From assembly GCF_046365375.1 (NCBI RefSeq), contig NZ_JBKEIT010000004.1, forward strand, positions 248,001 through 312,000: a stretch of DNA of 64,000 bases, written 5' to 3'. The stretch comes from Butyricimonas muris. Its GTDB lineage: Bacteria; Bacteroidota; Bacteroidia; Bacteroidales; Marinifilaceae. How positions within the stretch are numbered: position 1 is the first letter of the stretch; each line of letters opens with the position of its first letter. Shown piece after piece: positions 44,341 to 53,136 of the stretch. The position numbers were made by a program, and so were the translations under genes. The notes beneath the pieces were generated by a model that was not told the origin of the DNA, searched no databases, and saw nothing but the letters and a program-made list of their open reading frames with translations.

Positions 44341-46995
44341 ATGAAAAGATGGATGATATTGTTGGTCACTGTGGCGCTCGTGGGTTCTTGTTTCCGGAAC
44401 GCCAGTGCATCCGAGGATAAAAAGAAAACAACCAAAGAGGAGGAAAAGACTGCACCTCGTCCCCCGGTAAAGAAACTCTCTAAATACGAGAAGCTTTTTA
44501 AAGGAAAAGCCCACGAAATGGCCAAAGGAGGTTTTATGACCTTGCATAAGGTGGATGGAAAGTTGTATTTCGAGATACCCTTGAAAGTGATGGGACGGGA
44601 TATGCTGCTCGCTTCCGCCACGACCGAAACAAGTGATAACACGATAGCCATAAACGGGTATAAACCGCAAAGCCCGATGCATATCTGTTTCACGCTGACG
44701 GATAGTACCGTGCACATGAGGCGGGTGAATGCCCGGATTAACTATGATGCCGGGGATGCCCGTTTGCAACAGATCGTGGCACAGAATTTCGTGAATCCGA
44801 TTATCGAGGCATACAAAGTGTTGGCTTTTTCCCCGGATAGTTCGGCGGTGGTTTTTGATGTGACGGCTTTATTTAATGGCGGTGAGGCAGCCCTTTCTCC
44901 TGTTTCCGAGGGTTCCTATCCGTTGACCTACACGGCCTCGGTGAATCGTTCCTTGTGTTCGTTGGAGGATATCAAAGCTTTCGAGGATAACGTGTCGATC
45001 AAATCATCGCTTTCTTATAGCGTGAGTGCTAAATTGTTGACAAGAATGCTGTATAGCAATCGTCCTTTGACGATCAAGGCTACCCGTACCCTGTTATTAT
45101 TACCGGAAGACCGGATGCGTCCCCGTTACTCGGATGCCAGAATGGGGGTATTTCTTACTTTCAAACAACAGATTTCCAACGAGGGCGATCAGTTGCAGTA
45201 TTATACTTTAGCCAATCGTTGGCGCTTGGAGCCTAAAGATGTGGAGGCATTCAAGCGGGGAGAAACGGTGGAACCCGTGAAGCCGATCGTGTTCTACATG
45301 GACCCGCTTTTTCCCGAGTTGTGGAAAGAACCTTTACGTACGGGTTTGATGAGATGGAACAAGGCTTTCGAGAAGATTGGTTTTAAGAACGTGGTGCAAG
45401 TGAAGGATTTCCCGACGGACGATCTGGATTTCGACCCGGATAATTTGAAATATTCTTGTATACGCTACGTGCCTTCCGCCGTGCAGAACGCCATGGGGCC
45501 CTCGTGGGTTGATCCGGTCACCGGAGAAATATTGAACGCGTCTATTCTAGTGTATAACGATGTCGTGAAGATGTTGACGAGTTGGCGCTTTATCCAGACG
45601 GCACAGGTAGACCCGCGAGTGCGAGGTAAGAGATTGCCGGACGACGTGTTGAAAGAAGCATTGGCTTACGTGGTTTCACACGAAATGGGACATTGCCTCG
45701 GTTTGATGCATAATATGGCGGCGTCGAGTGCATTCCCCGTGGACTCGCTACGTTCGGCTAAGTTTACCCGCGAATACGGTACGACACCTTCTATCATGGA
45801 CTATGCCCGGTTTAATTACGTGGCTCAACCCGGTGATAAAGACGTGCGTTTGACACCCCCGGACTTGGGTGTTTATGATGAATTTGTGATCAAATGGTTG
45901 TATTCTTATTTTCCGGAAAGCACTTCCTTGAAGGAGGAAACCCGGGTATTGGAATCATGGATTGATGCCAAAGCGGGCGATTCGATGTATCGTTTCGGTA
46001 AACAGCAGCTTGCCAGTCGCTATGATCCGAGTGCCTTGGAGGAAGACTTGGGGGATGATCCTATAAAAGCCGGAGAATACGGTATCAAGAATCTGAAATA
46101 TATCTTGTCGAATCTCAACAAATGGATTCAAGATGATGAAACGGCGGAGTATCGTCAGGTTTTGTATGGTCAGATCGTGAGCCAGTATAGCCGTTATCTA
46201 CAGAATGCGGCGTATTGTATCGGTGGTATTTATTTGAACGATGCGAAAGACGGGACAGCTGCCAAGCGTTATACTCCGGTACCTAAAGCCAAACAAAAAG
46301 CTGCGGTAGCTTGGGTGATCGGGCAACTGCAAAATAACGAGTGGCTGGATAACCGGGAGGTATGTTCCAAGTTCGGGTTACACTCGAAAGCGTCGGCAAC
46401 GTTGAATAGTGCTGTCGCCGATTTGTTGACGAAGATTTATATGAACGTGACTTTGTCTTCTTATTTGGAGGGAAAGAATCCTTACACGATGGCGGAATTT
46501 TTTAATGACTTGTATGCCGGGGTATGGGATGCTGCTATCAGAAATCGGAAGTTGTCGCACGGCGATAAGGTGATGCAGAAAGCGATGGTGAATATGATGG
46601 GAAAATCCTTGACCTTTATCGGGGGTAACAAGATCGGGTTGACCGCAATCTCGACAGAGGTCGCTTATGCTCCCTCGATACAGGAAATATGTCTTTACGG
46701 TTTGGATGAAACGGGAACGATCGCACGTTACTCCAAAGAGTTGACGGAATTGGAAGCACGGGAAGGAAAGGCTTATATGGCAGAACAAATGCGACTGTCC
46801 GGCTTTGGCTACGGGTACGGGTGGCAAAGTCCCGTGACATGTGACGCGATAGATGAATCAACGACGTATTATTATGACTCGGCATTGAAGATCAAATCTT
46901 TGCTGGAACGAAGGATAGTAACGACAAATCCGGCTGATAAGGCTCATTATCAAGCCATGTTGTTTACGATAAATCAGATGCTCGGTGTGAATTGA
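44341..46995 (+). CDS. Zincin-like metalloprotease (DUF5117/DUF5118/DUF4953), copy 3
   Basis: 884 residues with a signal peptide (ILLVTVALVGSC, possibly a lipoprotein since a cysteine lies at the cleavage region). Same domain order as copy 1. The intact zinc motif SHEMGHCLGLMHN has H447, E448, H451 and H457, followed by TPSIMDYARFNYVAQPGD. A charged spacer (EDKKKTTKEEEKTAPRPP) follows the signal. It is the last gene of the operon, closed by a strong terminator. Cleavage specificity is unknown. Confidence 0.92.
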   Translation: MKRWMILLVTVALVGSCFRNASASEDKKKTTKEEEKTAPRPPVKKLSKYEKLFKGKAHEMAKGGFMTLHKVDGKLYFEIPLKVMGRDMLLASATTETSDNTIAINGYKPQSPMHICFTLTDSTVHMRRVNARINYDAGDARLQQIVAQNFVNPIIEAYKVLAFSPDSSAVVFDVTALFNGGEAALSPVSEGSYPLTYTASVNRSLCSLEDIKAFEDNVSIKSSLSYSVSAKLLTRMLYSNRPLTIKATRTLLLLPEDRMRPRYSDARMGVFLTFKQQISNEGDQLQYYTLANRWRLEPKDVEAFKRGETVEPVKPIVFYMDPLFPELWKEPLRTGLMRWNKAFEKIGFKNVVQVKDFPTDDLDFDPDNLKYSCIRYVPSAVQNAMGPSWVDPVTGEILNASILVYNDVVKMLTSWRFIQTAQVDPRVRGKRLPDDVLKEALAYVVSHEMGHCLGLMHNMAASSAFPVDSLRSAKFTREYGTTPSIMDYARFNYVAQPGDKDVRLTPPDLGVYDEFVIKWLYSYFPESTSLKEETRVLESWIDAKAGDSMYRFGKQQLASRYDPSALEEDLGDDPIKAGEYGIKNLKYILSNLNKWIQDDETAEYRQVLYGQIVSQYSRYLQNAAYCIGGIYLNDAKDGTAAKRYTPVPKAKQKAAVAWVIGQLQNNEWLDNREVCSKFGLHSKASATLNSAVADLLTKIYMNVTLSSYLEGKNPYTMAEFFNDLYAGVWDAAIRNRKLSHGDKVMQKAMVNMMGKSLTFIGGNKIGLTAISTEVAYAPSIQEICLYGLDETGTIARYSKELTELEAREGKAYMAEQMRLSGFGYGYGWQSPVTCDAIDESTTYYYDSALKIKSLLERRIVTTNPADKAHYQAMLFTINQMLGVN

Positions 46996-47006
46996 GAGCG
47001 TGGCCG

Positions 47007-47048
47007 GGGACTGTACGAATAGGTGGTAGTATTCGTCAGTCCCTTTTT
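47007..47048 (+). terminator. Terminator of the ECF/SusCD/protease operon
   Basis: GGGACTGTACGAAT pairs with ATTCGTCAGTCCC (one bulge) around a 10-base loop and is followed by TTTTT. It overlaps the last codons of the convergent DUF4251 gene. Confidence 0.85.
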
Positions 47049-47563
47049 ACTATCTGACCGACATAGCTGATCGGGGAGCGTCTTCGGTCGCTGAGATAGA
47101 GATAGCAGGTTCCGTCGTATTGAACGTGCATGTTCAAGTAGTACACGTTCCCGCCGGACATAACGGTAAGCTGGTACGCTATCGCTTTTTTCTTGCCTTC
47201 CCAATAGACTTTCACCGTCCGGCTGAACAGGATGTTTTGGAATGAAATGGAGTCCAGTTGTGAACCGGATTTCACGGCTCCGCTACCGAAATAAGGGATT
47301 TTTACTCCCACGAGGGAATCTTTTACCCACAAGTAACTGTTCTTGGGCTCAATATCAATATTGTTCCCAGCTCCGGGAGGAGTGAAAAGGGTTTCCACCG
47401 TGGGCGTGGCAATATAGAATTTCACGATAAATTTATCACTGTTGACAAGTGCCAGTGTTTTCTGAAACTCTTTCTCAAATCGAATTTCTTTTTTGCTTTG
47501 CGCTTTGACCGGAATGATTATAATAGCGAGTAATAGTCCGGTAATAAATAATAGTCTTTTCAT
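47036..47563 (-). CDS. DUF4251-family exported protein
   Basis: 175 residues with a signal peptide (LFITGLLLAIIIIPVKAQ). The beta-rich remainder has the DUF4251 features FEKEFQKTLALVNSDKFIVKF, PKNSYLWVKDSLVGVKIPYFG and VYYLNMHVQYDGTCYLYLSDRRRSPISYVGQI. It is probably periplasmic and its role is unknown. It is convergent with the protease operon and divergent from the BlaI-like regulator. Confidence 0.8.
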   Translation of the reverse strand: MKRLLFITGLLLAIIIIPVKAQSKKEIRFEKEFQKTLALVNSDKFIVKFYIATPTVETLFTPPGAGNNIDIEPKNSYLWVKDSLVGVKIPYFGSGAVKSGSQLDSISFQNILFSRTVKVYWEGKKKAIAYQLTVMSGGNVYYLNMHVQYDGTCYLYLSDRRRSPISYVGQIVKRD

Positions 47564-47645
47564 GTTTCCCGTTTTAGGTCGGTATACGAGAAAGGAGAAA
47601 AATGGTTTTGTGAAAAATAATATGTGATTTTTCTTTACGAAAAGT

Positions 47646-47677
47646 TTGTAGTATTACGAAATATTCGTAGATTTGCG
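47646..47677 (+). promoter_or_regulatory. Promoter and BlaI-type operator of the BlaI/BlaR1-like pair
   Basis: TTTG (47646-47649), a 19-base spacer and TAGATTTGC (47669-47677) match the Bacteroidetes TTTG-N19-TAnnTTTGC promoter exactly. Inside the spacer, overlapping the first bases of the -7 element, lies a perfect palindrome TACGAA-ATA-TTCGTA (47656-47670). A weaker dyad (TTGCGA...TCGTAA) follows at about 47674-47690. A repressor on the palindrome would block polymerase, so autoregulation by the BlaI-like protein is likely. Confidence 0.75.
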
Positions 47678-47700
47678 AAAGAATCGTAAAAGAAAGACGT

Positions 47701-48057
47701 ATGGAAAAATTGACATATCAGGAAGAAGAAGTGATGCTGATCATCTGGCAGGTGAAAAACGGAGTCATAAAAGATTTTCTAAATCAAATGGAAGAACCGA
47801 AGCCGCCTTACACGACGGTGGCGTCAATCGTGAAGAATTTGGAGAAAAAGGGATTTCTGACAAGTAAGAAGCACGGGAATATTTACGAGTATATGCCGCT
47901 CGTGGATGAAAACGAGTACAAGACAAAGTTCATGTCGGGAGTCGTGAGAAATTATTTCGAGAATTCTTACAAAGAGATGGTGACCTTTTTCGCTAAAGAA
48001 CAGAAAATTTCGGCAGAAGACCTGCAAGAGATTATCAAATTGATCGAGAAACAATAA
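47701..48057 (+). CDS. BlaI/MecI-family transcriptional repressor
   Basis: 118 residues. A winged helix (LTYQEEEVMLIIWQVKNGVIKDFL...PPYTTVASIVKNLEKKGFLTSKKHGNIYEYMPLV) and a C-terminal dimerisation helix pair are visible, as in BlaI/MecI/CopY. It lies 11 bases before an M56 (BlaR1-like) membrane protein, the usual partner whose protease activity leads to its removal. No beta-lactamase gene is near, so the signal is probably cell-envelope related rather than drug resistance as such. Confidence 0.92.
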   Translation: MEKLTYQEEEVMLIIWQVKNGVIKDFLNQMEEPKPPYTTVASIVKNLEKKGFLTSKKHGNIYEYMPLVDENEYKTKFMSGVVRNYFENSYKEMVTFFAKEQKISAEDLQEIIKLIEKQ

Positions 48058-48068
48058 AAATAAAAACC

Positions 48069-49589
48069 ATGTTCACGAGTGAAACATTCATCTATCTGAT
48101 GAAGATAAATATAGCGTTTATCGTGTTTTATCTTTTTTATAGACTATTGTTTAGTCGGGATACCTTTTTCACGAGCCGTCGGGTTTGCTTGTTGACGATT
48201 CTTGTTTTGTCCTTGTGTTACCCGTTGATTCCTTTTACTTTCGGGGAAGAACAGAGGGCGGTCATTCAAGAAACTGTTTCTCAATACACGACTGTTTTCT
48301 TACCGGAAATAACGGTGAGACCGGATGAGGCGGTAACGCAATTTACCGTAACGGGTATCGTGGGGTTGTGTTATGGCTTGGTGGCGAGCGTTTTGTTGAT
48401 TCGTATTTTATTACAAATATTTTCTATATTCCGGTTGATGGGTAAAGGGGAACGCATGCTCTGTCATTCCACTCCCGTTATAGCTTTACCGGCTCATGTT
48501 ACGCCATTCTCTTTTTTCAAGTGGATATTCATTAATCCCTCCCTGTATGAATCCCATGATTTGCAGGAGATTCTGACACACGAGAAAACACATGTCGATC
48601 AATGTCATTCTGTCGACGTGATGATTTCCGAATTGTTGTGTGCATTATTCTGGATTAATCCTGCCATGTGGTTATTGAAACGGGAGATTCGACGTAATCT
48701 GGAATTTTTGGCGGATAAACAGGTTGTGACTTCCGGTTTTGACCGGAAAGCCTACCAGTATCATCTTCTTCGCCTTACTTGTACTTCGGCTGCAGCTCAA
48801 ATAGTTAATAAATTCAACGTGACACCTTTAAAAAAACGTATTATGATGATGAATAAAAAAAGAACATCAAAAATGGGACTGGTCAAGTATGCCTTGCTGT
48901 TTCCGGTAGTGGGACTGTTGATCTTGTCCAGCAACGTTCAGGCAATTGTGCAACAGAACGGAGAGTACGCAAGCGTGGTTGGGAAAGATTCTATTGTGGC
49001 AAAAGGAATTGTGATGGATGCTGATAATAAACCATTGAAGAATGCTATTGTGGTCATTCGAGGGACTAATATCGGAACTTTTACAAATGACAAAGGCGAG
49101 TTTACGATCACCGTAAAACCCGGTGCGGAATTGTTTTTCTCCTATGTCGGGAAGAAAGGGCAACTTCGTGATGTGAAAGATGAACAAAAATTAGTTGTAA
49201 AAATGCAGGATGGCGTGTTTGCTATAGATGATCTTCGTTCGGTTTCTGTAGATTCGACTACAGCCAGTATAAGAAATTCCAATGATATTTTTCAAGTTGT
49301 GGAAAGTATGCCTCAATTCCCGGGAGATCTAAATAAATATTTGGGAAGAAATGTAAAATATCCGGAGGAAGCTCAAAAACAAAAGATCCAAGGTCGGGTG
49401 ACGGTTCAATTTATTATTGAAAAAGATGGAACAATCACGGGTGTGACTGTTCTTCGTTCTGTCCATCCTTTGTTAGATAAGGAAGCGATCAGAGTTGTGC
49501 AAAACATGCCCAAATGGGTTCCGGGGACACAAAGAGGAGAACCCGTGAGAGTATCATATACAGCACCGATTAATTTCAGATTAAACTAG
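48069..49589 (+). CDS. M56/BlaR1-like metallopeptidase with TonB C-terminal domain
   Basis: 506 residues. About four membrane helices surround the zinc site HEKTH (H171, E172, H175) with a downstream NLEFLADKQVV glutamate region. After a fourth helix (LLFPVVGLLILSSNVQAI, about 270-290) comes a carboxypeptidase-regulatory-like domain (AKGIVMDADNKPLKNAIVVIRGTNIGTFTNDKG). A TonB C-terminal domain ends the protein (YPEEAQKQKIQGRVTVQFIIEKDG...). Classical BlaR1 has a penicillin-binding sensor at this end; here it is replaced, so the cue is likely different. Probably the sensor/protease that relieves BlaI-like repression. Confidence 0.9.
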   Translation: MFTSETFIYLMKINIAFIVFYLFYRLLFSRDTFFTSRRVCLLTILVLSLCYPLIPFTFGEEQRAVIQETVSQYTTVFLPEITVRPDEAVTQFTVTGIVGLCYGLVASVLLIRILLQIFSIFRLMGKGERMLCHSTPVIALPAHVTPFSFFKWIFINPSLYESHDLQEILTHEKTHVDQCHSVDVMISELLCALFWINPAMWLLKREIRRNLEFLADKQVVTSGFDRKAYQYHLLRLTCTSAAAQIVNKFNVTPLKKRIMMMNKKRTSKMGLVKYALLFPVVGLLILSSNVQAIVQQNGEYASVVGKDSIVAKGIVMDADNKPLKNAIVVIRGTNIGTFTNDKGEFTITVKPGAELFFSYVGKKGQLRDVKDEQKLVVKMQDGVFAIDDLRSVSVDSTTASIRNSNDIFQVVESMPQFPGDLNKYLGRNVKYPEEAQKQKIQGRVTVQFIIEKDGTITGVTVLRSVHPLLDKEAIRVVQNMPKWVPGTQRGEPVRVSYTAPINFRLN

Positions 49590-49607
49590 AATGAACAAGT
49601 AGTAGAG

Positions 49608-49650
49608 GAGGCTGGTCAAAATGACAAAGACAATTCAACCAGCCTCTTCC
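49608..49650. terminator. Bidirectional-type hairpin between convergent operons
   Basis: GAGGCTGGT pairs with ACCAGCCTC around a 21-base loop, followed by TTCCCTTT on the plus strand. It lies between the BlaR1-like gene and the convergent M16 gene. Confidence 0.65.
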
Positions 49651-49652
49651 CT

Positions 49653-50927
49653 TTATCTCCCCGCCGTGATGATATACATCTCTTCCGGTCGGAGGTATTT
49701 GTTTGCCATACGCGTGATGTCTTCTGCTGTGCAGGTGCGGATGCGGTCGATAATCCGGAAATAGAACGAGTTGTCTGTCCCGTAATTGAGTTTATGTTTT
49801 AGGGCATCCGATTGGGCGAATACGCCGTCGAGTTCCCGCAACAGTTCACCGTTAAAATAGCTCTTCACGAGGTGTAATTCCTCTTCCGGCACGGGTTCGG
49901 TTTGAAGGCGTCGGATTTCTTTCATACACTCGTCGATAGTCGCCTCGGCTTGGTCTGCATTGACGTCCGTGGCGATCATCCAGTAAGCTGCCAGAGGCAA
50001 ATTGACGTTATAGGAACCGATGCCGTAAGTATAGCCCTTCTCTTCCCGGATATTCGACATCAGCCGGGAGCCGAAATAACCGCCGAGTATCATATTGAGA
50101 ATCTGAAAGTCCGTGTATTCCTCGTCAAGCAAGGACACTCCCGATTTACCAATACGGATACTCGTTTGCACGGCGTCGGGCTTTGACACGTGGTATCTGC
50201 CCGGTGTGTAAGGATGCATGGCAAATTGTTCTATTTCGGGCAAGGGCAAATTACCCATGGGAGCGAAGGCTTCACTGACTTCCCGGAGGACGCCTTCGTT
50301 GATATTACCGCAAAGCATGATCCGGCACCGGGAGGCTTGCATACGTTCTTTATAGAAATTCATCAATATCTCCGGTGTTACCCGGTCAAAGTCTTCCAGC
50401 GTGAAGCGATTGGCGTAAGGATGCGTATCCCCGTAAAGGCGATAAATAAATTCCATGCGTGCCAGATAAGCGGTCTTCTCTATACTTACCAGATGTTGCT
50501 GCTTTCTGTTGCGTATGTAAATCTCCAGTTCTTTTTGCGGGAAGACGCTTTCGAGTATCATTTCCGCCACCATTCGGATCGTTTCGTTGGCGTATTTATT
50601 CAAGGAGATCATGCTTATTTCCGACTTGTGTACCCCGCAGTTGAAATCCACGTAAGCCCCGTGGTAATCGAAAAGTTCGGCAATTTCGTCGGCTGTATGC
50701 TTTCGGGTGCCCTCGTTGAGCATGTTGAGCATGGAGGACGCCACGACGGGTTGCGGTTGATTGTAACTCCCGGCGGGTACTACCATGTCAAGTTTGAACA
50801 CTTCCTGATTCGGGTCGTGCAGGTACACGATTTCCAGTCCGTTGGGAAGTGTGATTTGTTGGTGTCCCCACAAGGTTGGGCGGGAAATTTCGGTAATAGG
50901 CGGTTCTATATTTCTGTTCATGATCAT
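49653..50927 (-). CDS. M16-family peptidase homolog, noncatalytic subunit
   Basis: 424 residues with the two-domain M16 fold (start LWGHQQITLPNGLEIVYLHDPNQEVFKLDMVVPAGSYNQP, C-terminal EEKGYTYGIGSYNVNLPLAAYWMIATDV). At the zinc site the usual HxxEH is replaced by MLNMLNEGTRKHT, so this is the noncatalytic partner. The C-terminal R-Y substrate pair region is kept. It is encoded 1 base after the catalytic M16 gene, and the two probably form a cytoplasmic or periplasmic heterodimer; no signal peptide is seen. Confidence 0.9.
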   Translation of the reverse strand: MIMNRNIEPPITEISRPTLWGHQQITLPNGLEIVYLHDPNQEVFKLDMVVPAGSYNQPQPVVASSMLNMLNEGTRKHTADEIAELFDYHGAYVDFNCGVHKSEISMISLNKYANETIRMVAEMILESVFPQKELEIYIRNRKQQHLVSIEKTAYLARMEFIYRLYGDTHPYANRFTLEDFDRVTPEILMNFYKERMQASRCRIMLCGNINEGVLREVSEAFAPMGNLPLPEIEQFAMHPYTPGRYHVSKPDAVQTSIRIGKSGVSLLDEEYTDFQILNMILGGYFGSRLMSNIREEKGYTYGIGSYNVNLPLAAYWMIATDVNADQAEATIDECMKEIRRLQTEPVPEEELHLVKSYFNGELLRELDGVFAQSDALKHKLNYGTDNSFYFRIIDRIRTCTAEDITRMANKYLRPEEMYIITAGR

Positions 50928-50928
50928 A

Positions 50929-52170
50929 TTATTTTTCTTTGAGATACCATAACGTGGAGCAATTGTGCGGGGAGAATAATTCCCCGGCAGTCTGCTTTAG
51001 CGTGTCGAGGGATACTCGGGCGTATCTCTCGCTCTCGGAATTGATAAGTTCGATATCGCCCAGATAATCGAAGAAGGCGAGATTTGCCGATTTATTCTGG
51101 TAGTTTATTTCGCTGTACGAGATGCGGGCATCCGTTTTGTTGATTACTTTTTGTAATTCCCGTTCGGTGATCGGGTCTTCGATAAAGTGGTCAATCTCGT
51201 TTTGTATGGCGGCTTCGGCTTCTTCGATTGCCACGTCTTCGGATAGTTTTCCCGAGAAGACGAATAACCCGGGGTCCATATCCCCGGTGATATAAGCGTC
51301 GATTTCCGAGAATAATTTTCCGTTTTTGATTAAATTGATATACAGGCGGGAGGATTGTCCGTTGGATAAAATATCCGAGATGATATCGCAGGCATAGAAG
51401 TTGTCCGAACGGCGATCTCCCATGTGATAAACCTTGTAAATCGCGTCAGCGGGTACCTTGTTATGCTCGCAAACCAAGCGACGTTCCTCGGTTTGTCGCG
51501 GTTCAACGGGTATGGCTTGCCTCGTGTAACGGGCAGGGGCGATATCCCCGAACCATTTCTTCACCAGTTCCAACGCTTTCGTGTCCGTGATATTACCGCT
51601 GATACTGAGTATCGCGTTGTCAGGCGCGTAGAAACGATGGAAAAAATCCTTCACCTCTTCCAGCGTGGCTCCGGTAATATGGTCTATGTTCTTCCCGATA
51701 GTGGGCCATTGGTACGGGTGTACTTTGTATGCCAGCGGGCGCAATTTTAACCAGATATCCCCGTAAGGATTGTTGAAATAGCGTTGTTTAAATTCTTCGG
51801 TCACGACATTTCTTTGCACGTCAAGTGATTTCTGCGAGAAGTCGAGAGCCAACATCCGGTCGGATTCGAGCCACAAGGCTGTTTCGATATTGGACGCGGG
51901 AATCGTGATATAGTAATTCGTGTAATCGTTATTCGTGAACGCGTTGTTCTCTCCCCCGGCTTTCTGCACGTGAGTGTCATAGTCCGGGATATGTTTTGAG
52001 CCCCCGAACATCAGATGTTCGAACAAGTGCGCGAACCCGGTACGGTTGGGAGCTTCATTTTTTGCCCCTACTTTGTAAAGAATATTCACGGAAACAAAAG
52101 GGGTACTCGTGTCCGTGTTGCAAATAACGGTTAAGCCGTTATCCAGTACGTGTCGGGTGTATTTTATCAT
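50929..52170 (-). CDS. M16-family zinc peptidase, catalytic subunit
   Basis: 413 residues. The inverted zinc motif HLFEH (H48, E51, H52) lies in TGFAHLFEHLMFGGS, and the downstream third ligand glutamate lies in the VVTEEFKQRYFNNPYG region. No signal peptide. It degrades short peptides in the family's usual clam-shell chamber and probably pairs with the noncatalytic protein downstream. It lies just 2 bases after the oxidoreductase gene, suggesting one transcript. Confidence 0.92.
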   Translation of the reverse strand: MIKYTRHVLDNGLTVICNTDTSTPFVSVNILYKVGAKNEAPNRTGFAHLFEHLMFGGSKHIPDYDTHVQKAGGENNAFTNNDYTNYYITIPASNIETALWLESDRMLALDFSQKSLDVQRNVVTEEFKQRYFNNPYGDIWLKLRPLAYKVHPYQWPTIGKNIDHITGATLEEVKDFFHRFYAPDNAILSISGNITDTKALELVKKWFGDIAPARYTRQAIPVEPRQTEERRLVCEHNKVPADAIYKVYHMGDRRSDNFYACDIISDILSNGQSSRLYINLIKNGKLFSEIDAYITGDMDPGLFVFSGKLSEDVAIEEAEAAIQNEIDHFIEDPITERELQKVINKTDARISYSEINYQNKSANLAFFDYLGDIELINSESERYARVSLDTLKQTAGELFSPHNCSTLWYLKEK

Positions 52171-52172
52171 TT

Positions 52173-53120
52173 TTACATTTTTACATTTTCGAATCTCTTC
52201 ATCGTGTCGTTGAAGTCGGTTATCAGGTTTTGCATCATTTCCGCCACGGTTTGTTCTTTATGAAGCATGGATGCGATTTGTCCGATTTCGAGTTCGCCTT
52301 CCACCATATCGCCCTCGAATATACCTTTTTTCGCTCTGCCTTTCCCTAGCAATTGGGTTAATTGCGCGGCGTCTGCACCGGCATCCTCGAGCGCTTTTAC
52401 TTGCTCGAAAAACTCGTTTTTAATCAAGCGGGTAGGGGCAAGTTTCTTTAACGCTAGCATCGTTCCGCCCTCATCAGTGTTCAGTACCCGTTGTTTGAAT
52501 GTCGGGTGTGCGGATGATTCTGTCGCCACGGCAAAAAGAGTCCCGATTTGTACGCCTTCGGCACCAAGTGCCATGACTGCCGCCATGGATTTACCCGAGG
52601 CAATTCCCCCGGCAGCTATCACGGGAAGGGTGGTGGCTTCCACCACATTCGGGATTAAAGTCAGTGTCGTCGTTTCTTCCCGTCCGTTGTGTCCTCCCGC
52701 CTCGAATCCTTCGGCAACCACGGCATCCACGCCTGCTTCCTCGCATTTTTTGGCGAATACGGCACTACTGATCACGTGTACCACCGTGATCCCGTGTGAT
52801 TTTAACAAGGGTGTCCATTTTTTCGGGCTTCCGGCAGAGGTGAATACAATTTTTACCCCTTCGTTGATAATGATCTCTATAAGCCGGTCGATTTCCGGGT
52901 AAAGCAGGGGCACGTTGATCCCCCACGGCTTATCGGTCGCCTGCTTCATTTTGTGAATATGTTCCACTAGAGTTTCCGGGTGCATCGAACCTGCGCCCAA
53001 TAGTCCCAACCCACCGTGATTACTTACAGCTGAAGCCAATCGCCAACCGCTGCACCATACCATACCCCCTTGAATGATCGGGTATTTTATATTGAAAAGT
53101 TTTGTTATTCTGTTTTCCAT
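52173..53120 (-). CDS. Nitronate monooxygenase/FabK-like FMN oxidoreductase
   Basis: 315 residues from ATG 53120; a longer frame upstream overlaps the AAA gene and adds unrelated residues. Motifs: YPIIQGGMVWCSGWRLASAVSNHGGLGLLGAG (FMN-binding start), DAVVAEGFEAGGHNG with the catalytic histidine, PVIAAGGIASGKSMAAVMALGAEGVQIGT. These fit both nitronate monooxygenases and FabK enoyl-ACP reductases, which cannot be separated by sequence inspection alone. Cytoplasmic. It lies between an AAA ATPase gene and the M16 pair. Confidence 0.85.
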   Translation of the reverse strand: MENRITKLFNIKYPIIQGGMVWCSGWRLASAVSNHGGLGLLGAGSMHPETLVEHIHKMKQATDKPWGINVPLLYPEIDRLIEIIINEGVKIVFTSAGSPKKWTPLLKSHGITVVHVISSAVFAKKCEEAGVDAVVAEGFEAGGHNGREETTTLTLIPNVVEATTLPVIAAGGIASGKSMAAVMALGAEGVQIGTLFAVATESSAHPTFKQRVLNTDEGGTMLALKKLAPTRLIKNEFFEQVKALEDAGADAAQLTQLLGKGRAKKGIFEGDMVEGELEIGQIASMLHKEQTVAEMMQNLITDFNDTMKRFENVKM

Positions 53121-53136
53121 GATATTTATTTTGTAT

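Noticed and set aside
47701..49589. Beta-lactam resistance operon
   Set aside because: No beta-lactamase or penicillin-binding sensor domain is present; only the BlaI/M56 parts match.
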